Source: GWE2-42-39 sp963662895
GTDB taxonomy: Bacteria > Bacteroidota > Bacteroidia > Bacteroidales > Prolixibacteraceae
NCBI GenBank assembly: GCA_963662895.1
Contig: OY759982.1
Coordinates: 372,001-436,000, forward strand
DNA length: 64,000 bases
Direction of reading: 5' to 3'
A program made the translations under genes and the position numbers. Of this stretch, positions 61,012 through 64,000 are shown in pieces. Under the pieces are notes generated by a model. The model ran no database searches, had not been told where the DNA came from, and was given only the letters and a program-made list of their open reading frames with translations. Positions within the stretch are counted from its first letter, which is position 1; each line of letters begins with the position of its first letter.

Positions 61012-62085
61012 ATGAGAGAAACCTTACTTGTCATTGCAGTACTTTTTTTGGCTGCCTGTAACAATACGAAAAAAACCAATAGCACAGAACCGGAAACCGG
61101 GAAATGGGCACAGGAACAGGCCCGGCAATGGGGCGATCAACAGGGCTGGCTTCGTGGATGTAACTTTAACCCGAGCACAGCCATCAACCAACTGGAAACC
61201 TGGCAGGCCGAATCGTTCGACCCGGAAACCATCGACCGTGAACTGGGATGGGCTGAAAACATCGGGATGAACTGTATGCGTGTTTACCTGCACCATCTTG
61301 CCTGGGAAACAGATAAGGAAGGTTTCAAAAAACGGATGAAACAATATCTTGATATTGCCGATAGTCACGGGATAAAAACCATATTTGTATTTTTCGACGA
61401 TTGCTGGAACGCCACCTACCAGGCAGGGAAACAACCTGATCCCAAACCGGGGGTACATAATTCAGGCTGGGTACGCGACCCGGGCGACTTGCTTTTCCAG
61501 GATTCAACATTGATCAGTACACTGGAAGAATACGTGAAAGATGTGTTGACCAGTTTTAAAAATGATAAGCGCATAGCTGTCTGGGACCTTTACAACGAAC
61601 CGGGAAATTCAGGATACGGGAATCAGTCCCTGCCTTTGCTTCAAAAAGTTTTCGAATGGGGATGGGAAATCCGTCCGTCGCAACCGCTTTCATCGGGAGT
61701 GTGGGACTATAAACTGAAAGATCTAAACAAATTTCAGGTTGAAAATTCAGACATTATTACCTACCACAATTATGGAGGCCCGGAAAAACATCAGGCAGCG
61801 ATCGATACATTAAAACGATACAACCGCCCGATGGTATGCACCGAATACATGGCCCGCCGGAATAACAGTTTGTTTCAAAACATTATGCCAATGCTGAAGA
61901 AAGAAAATGTCGGGGCTATCAACTGGGGACTGGTAGCCGGAAAATCGAATACCAAATACGCATGGGACGAACCCATCCCTGACGGATCGGAACCGCCTCT
62001 TTGGTTTCACGAAATATTCAGGCCCGACGGAACCCCTTACAAACAGGAAGAAGTTGACCTGATAAAAAGCCTGACATTGGAATAA
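61012..62085 (+). CDS. GH5-like clan GH-A glycoside hydrolase, lipoprotein
   Basis: The 357-residue protein has a lipoprotein signal (MRETLLVIAVLFLAACNN, Cys16) and a single TIM barrel. It shows RGCNFNPSTAINQLETWQAE, NIGMNCMRVYLHHLAWE, the acid/base E196 in VWDLYNEPGNSGYG and the nucleophile E278 in RPMVCTEYMARR. This is the clan GH-A pair, and similar proteins are often called beta-xylanase or cellulase without proof. It is anchored in a membrane and probably belongs to PUL 4 functionally, although 295 bases separate it from the rhamnosidase. Its end converges on pfkA 23 bases away. Confidence 0.8.
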   Translation: MRETLLVIAVLFLAACNNTKKTNSTEPETGKWAQEQARQWGDQQGWLRGCNFNPSTAINQLETWQAESFDPETIDRELGWAENIGMNCMRVYLHHLAWETDKEGFKKRMKQYLDIADSHGIKTIFVFFDDCWNATYQAGKQPDPKPGVHNSGWVRDPGDLLFQDSTLISTLEEYVKDVLTSFKNDKRIAVWDLYNEPGNSGYGNQSLPLLQKVFEWGWEIRPSQPLSSGVWDYKLKDLNKFQVENSDIITYHNYGGPEKHQAAIDTLKRYNRPMVCTEYMARRNNSLFQNIMPMLKKENVGAINWGLVAGKSNTKYAWDEPIPDGSEPPLWFHEIFRPDGTPYKQEEVDLIKSLTLE

Positions 62086-62108
62086 AAGAAGCCTTTTGTA
62101 AGAGATAG

Positions 62109-63131
62109 TTATATATTGATTACCCTTTGTATTTCAATCAGATCTTCATCGATACTGTGATGTAGTTTCACGGCTTTATTGAAGGGCACATGAACGGTTT
62201 TGTCATTTTTCAGGCCGATCATGATGCTTTTCTGGTCATCAAGTAAGGCATCGATGGCGGCTACCCCCATCTTGGTTGCTGCCACCCGGTCTTTAGCACT
62301 CGGACTACCGCCGCGCTGTATATGTCCCAGTATGGAGACACGTACGTCCAGGTCAGGATGCTCTTCAGTAACTTTCCGGGCAATTTTGATAGCGCCTCCC
62401 ATCTCATCGCCTTCGGCAACAATTACGATACCACTGGTTTCCTTTGTTTTATACCCTTTATTGAGAAACTTTTTCAGTTCTTCGTGTTGTTCTTTCGATT
62501 CAGGGATCAGGATCACTTCCGCCCCTACGGCAATTCCGCTGTTCAGGGCCAGTAACCCGGCTTCGCGGCCCATCACCTCGATAAAGAAAATACGTCCGTG
62601 TGAACTGGCAGTGTCTTTAATTTTGTCGACAGCTTCGACTACTGTGTTCTGAGCTGTATCATAACCAATCGTATAGTCGGTACCAAACATGTCGTTATCG
62701 ATGGTTCCCGGAATGCCTACAAACGGAATATCATATTCCTTGGAAAAAATCAGCGCCCCGGTAAACGACCCATCGCCGCCAATTACCACAACAGCATCAA
62801 TGTCATGCTTTTTCAGGTTTTTGTAAGCTTTTTCCCGGCCCTCAGGTGTCCTGAACTCATTGCTGCGCGCTGTTTTCAGTATCGTTCCTCCCTGATTGAT
62901 TATATTGCTGACATCGGTAGAATGAAGCGGTATAAAATTATCTTCAATCATTCCCTGGTAACCGTGCCGGATGCCGGCTACTTCCAGCCCGTGAGAAATG
63001 GCCGCGCGGGTGACGGCCCTGATGGCTGCGTTCATTCCCGGGGCATCTCCACCTGAGGTGAATACTCCTATTTTCTGAAGTTTTTTCCGTTTGGGGCTGG
63101 CCCCGCCTTCTATATTTACATTTTGATTCAT
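62109..63131 (-). CDS. pfkA: ATP-dependent 6-phosphofructokinase
   Basis: The 340-residue protein, started at the ATG at 63129-63131 (MNQNVNIEGG), has the PFK fold: IGVFTSGGDAPGMNAAIRAV, AVVVIGGDGSFTGALIF, FVGIPGTIDNDMFGTDYTIG with the catalytic Asp, FFIEVMGREAGLLAL and LGHIQRGGSPSAKDR. The GGDGS sequence is of the ATP-using type. It phosphorylates fructose-6-phosphate in glycolysis in the cytoplasm. An earlier in-frame Met at 63161 would add ten residues and is less likely. Confidence 0.96.
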   Translation of the reverse strand: MNQNVNIEGGASPKRKKLQKIGVFTSGGDAPGMNAAIRAVTRAAISHGLEVAGIRHGYQGMIEDNFIPLHSTDVSNIINQGGTILKTARSNEFRTPEGREKAYKNLKKHDIDAVVVIGGDGSFTGALIFSKEYDIPFVGIPGTIDNDMFGTDYTIGYDTAQNTVVEAVDKIKDTASSHGRIFFIEVMGREAGLLALNSGIAVGAEVILIPESKEQHEELKKFLNKGYKTKETSGIVIVAEGDEMGGAIKIARKVTEEHPDLDVRVSILGHIQRGGSPSAKDRVAATKMGVAAIDALLDDQKSIMIGLKNDKTVHVPFNKAVKLHHSIDEDLIEIQRVINI

Positions 63132-63232
63132 TGCTCTTTTATTTATGTATTGAAATAACAATGCAAAGTAACGACTGCTTTTCGGGATATGGTTTCGGAA
63201 TGTGTTGTAGAACAGAAATTTTTAATATAGAA

Positions 63233-64000
63233 TTAATGGTTCAATATCCGTTCCCGTACCTGTTCCATTAACCACCGGGGGGTAGACGTCGCCCCGCAAA
63301 CGCCAACACTTCCGGCATCAGAGAACCATTCATAATTCAGCTCTTCAGGAAAAGAAATAAAATAACTACGCCGGTTGGTTTGCAGGCAGGCGTCATACAA
63401 AATACGGGCGTTCGAACTCTTTTTACCTCCCACGAAAACAATCACATCGTGTCGGGCAGAGAATTCTTTCATCCGGGGGACACGACCAGATACCTGCCGG
63501 CATATCGTATCATGGATTTTCAGGTTACTATTCCTGGCATGTTCCCGGATATTCTTTTCCAACTGGTTAAATTTATCAATCGACATGGTGGTTTGGGCAA
63601 ACAGTGTGGCCGGTTTTCCGGGATCGATCTCCCGGACATCGTTCGGATTGTCAACAATAATTGCCCGGTCCCTGGTCTGACCATTCAGCCCGACAACTTC
63701 GGCATGGCCCGGTTTGCCATAAATAATTACCTGTCCGTTCACCTGTTCCATTTCCCCTGCTGCTTTTTTTACCCGTTGCTGAAGTTTTAAAACCACCGGA
63801 CAGGTCGCATCAATCAGTTCTATGTTATTGGCTTTGGCATATTCGTAGGTCGACGGTGGTTCCCCATGTGCCCGTAACAGTACTTTACAATTGGAAAGCG
63901 TATGGTATTTTTCGTGATCAATCGTAACCAGTCCGAGTTTTTCAAGGCGTTTTACCTCCATGCCGTTGTGTACAATATCGCCCAGGCAATAGAGTGTACC
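63233..64000 (-). CDS. ispH: 4-hydroxy-3-methylbut-2-enyl diphosphate reductase (N-terminus outside window)
   Basis: The frame is open to the window edge and continues upstream. It reads TLYCLGDIVHNGMEVKRLEK at the edge, with the conserved HN. Further motifs are LLRAHGEPPS, DATCPVVLK with an iron-sulphur Cys, GKPGHAEVVGLNGQ, FAQTTMSIDKF, HDTICRQVSGRVPRM with the second Cys, GGKKSSNARILYDAC and VGVCGATSTPRWLMEQV with the third. It is a [4Fe-4S] enzyme making IPP and DMAPP in the MEP pathway. About 255 codons are present; roughly 35-40 are missing. It is probably co-oriented with pfkA by chance. Confidence 0.93.
   Translation of the reverse strand, partial: GTLYCLGDIVHNGMEVKRLEKLGLVTIDHEKYHTLSNCKVLLRAHGEPPSTYEYAKANNIELIDATCPVVLKLQQRVKKAAGEMEQVNGQVIIYGKPGHAEVVGLNGQTRDRAIIVDNPNDVREIDPGKPATLFAQTTMSIDKFNQLEKNIREHARNSNLKIHDTICRQVSGRVPRMKEFSARHDVIVFVGGKKSSNARILYDACLQTNRRSYFISFPEELNYEWFSDAGSVGVCGATSTPRWLMEQVRERILNH

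Overview
The window is chromosomal DNA from a member of the Bacteroidota, most likely a Bacteroidales/Marinilabiliales-type glycan degrader. The evidence is four complete ECF sigma / FecR anti-sigma / SusC / SusD sets, promoters matching the Bacteroidota TAnnTTTG element, a tmRNA whose tag ends GENNYALAA, and housekeeping genes (ppdK, clpB, pfkA, ispH) of Bacteroidota type. The species cannot be named from the sequence alone.

Region 1 (1-8.2 kb) is an accessory island. It follows the tail of a phytoene-desaturase-like gene. It holds a fused nucleotidyltransferase-HEPN gene with a truncated duplicate, two tandem XRE regulators, and then the most unusual locus of the window. A XerC/D-type tyrosine recombinase (3644-4588) is followed by an AT-rich segment bounded by a perfect 26-bp inverted repeat (4575-4600 and 8170-8195). 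Inside the segment two genes point inward, tail to tail: a divergent serine-hydroxymethyltransferase-like PLP protein and a 779-residue STAND-type P-loop ATPase with a helical-repeat C-terminus. The left repeat contains the recombinase stop codon and the SHMT-like start codon. Inversion would leave the recombinase intact and place the ATPase, instead of the SHMT-like gene, directly behind it. I read this as a phase-variable either/or switch that I do not recognise as a described system.

Region 2 (8.4-14 kb) has a Crp/Fnr regulator, an exact 21-bp tandem repeat array, an Fn3-like protein, and a mosaic of GC-rich intergenic repeats. One repeat copy is interrupted by a complete two-ORF insertion sequence with 24-bp terminal repeats and an 8-bp target duplication.

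Region 3 (14-23 kb, minus strand) is a polysaccharide utilisation locus: sigma, FecR, SusC with STN domain, SusD and a GH50-like (agarase-type) lipoprotein. Between 23 and 27 kb are an EamA transporter overlapping a YkgJ-type cysteine-cluster protein, a MORN/YwqK-type protein and an endonuclease/exonuclease/phosphatase-fold enzyme.

Region 4 (27.4-42 kb, plus strand) has two further sigma/FecR/SusC/SusD sets without any adjacent enzyme, separated by the tmRNA gene. Pyruvate phosphate dikinase (minus) and ClpB (plus) follow, with a candidate small RNA between them.

Region 5 (47.9-62 kb, plus strand) is the fourth PUL: sigma, an inserted DUF4143 ATPase, FecR, SusC, SusD, a DUF1080 3-keto-disaccharide-hydrolase-like protein, a Tat-exported Gfo/Idh/MocA oxidoreductase, a GH78 alpha-L-rhamnosidase and a GH5-like hydrolase. 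This suggests rhamnosidase action combined with oxidation-dependent cleavage of a glycoside. The window closes with pfkA and the truncated ispH on the minus strand. In each PUL the STN domain of SusC is expected to signal through FecR to release the sigma factor, and a stem-loop sits between fecR and susC in all four.
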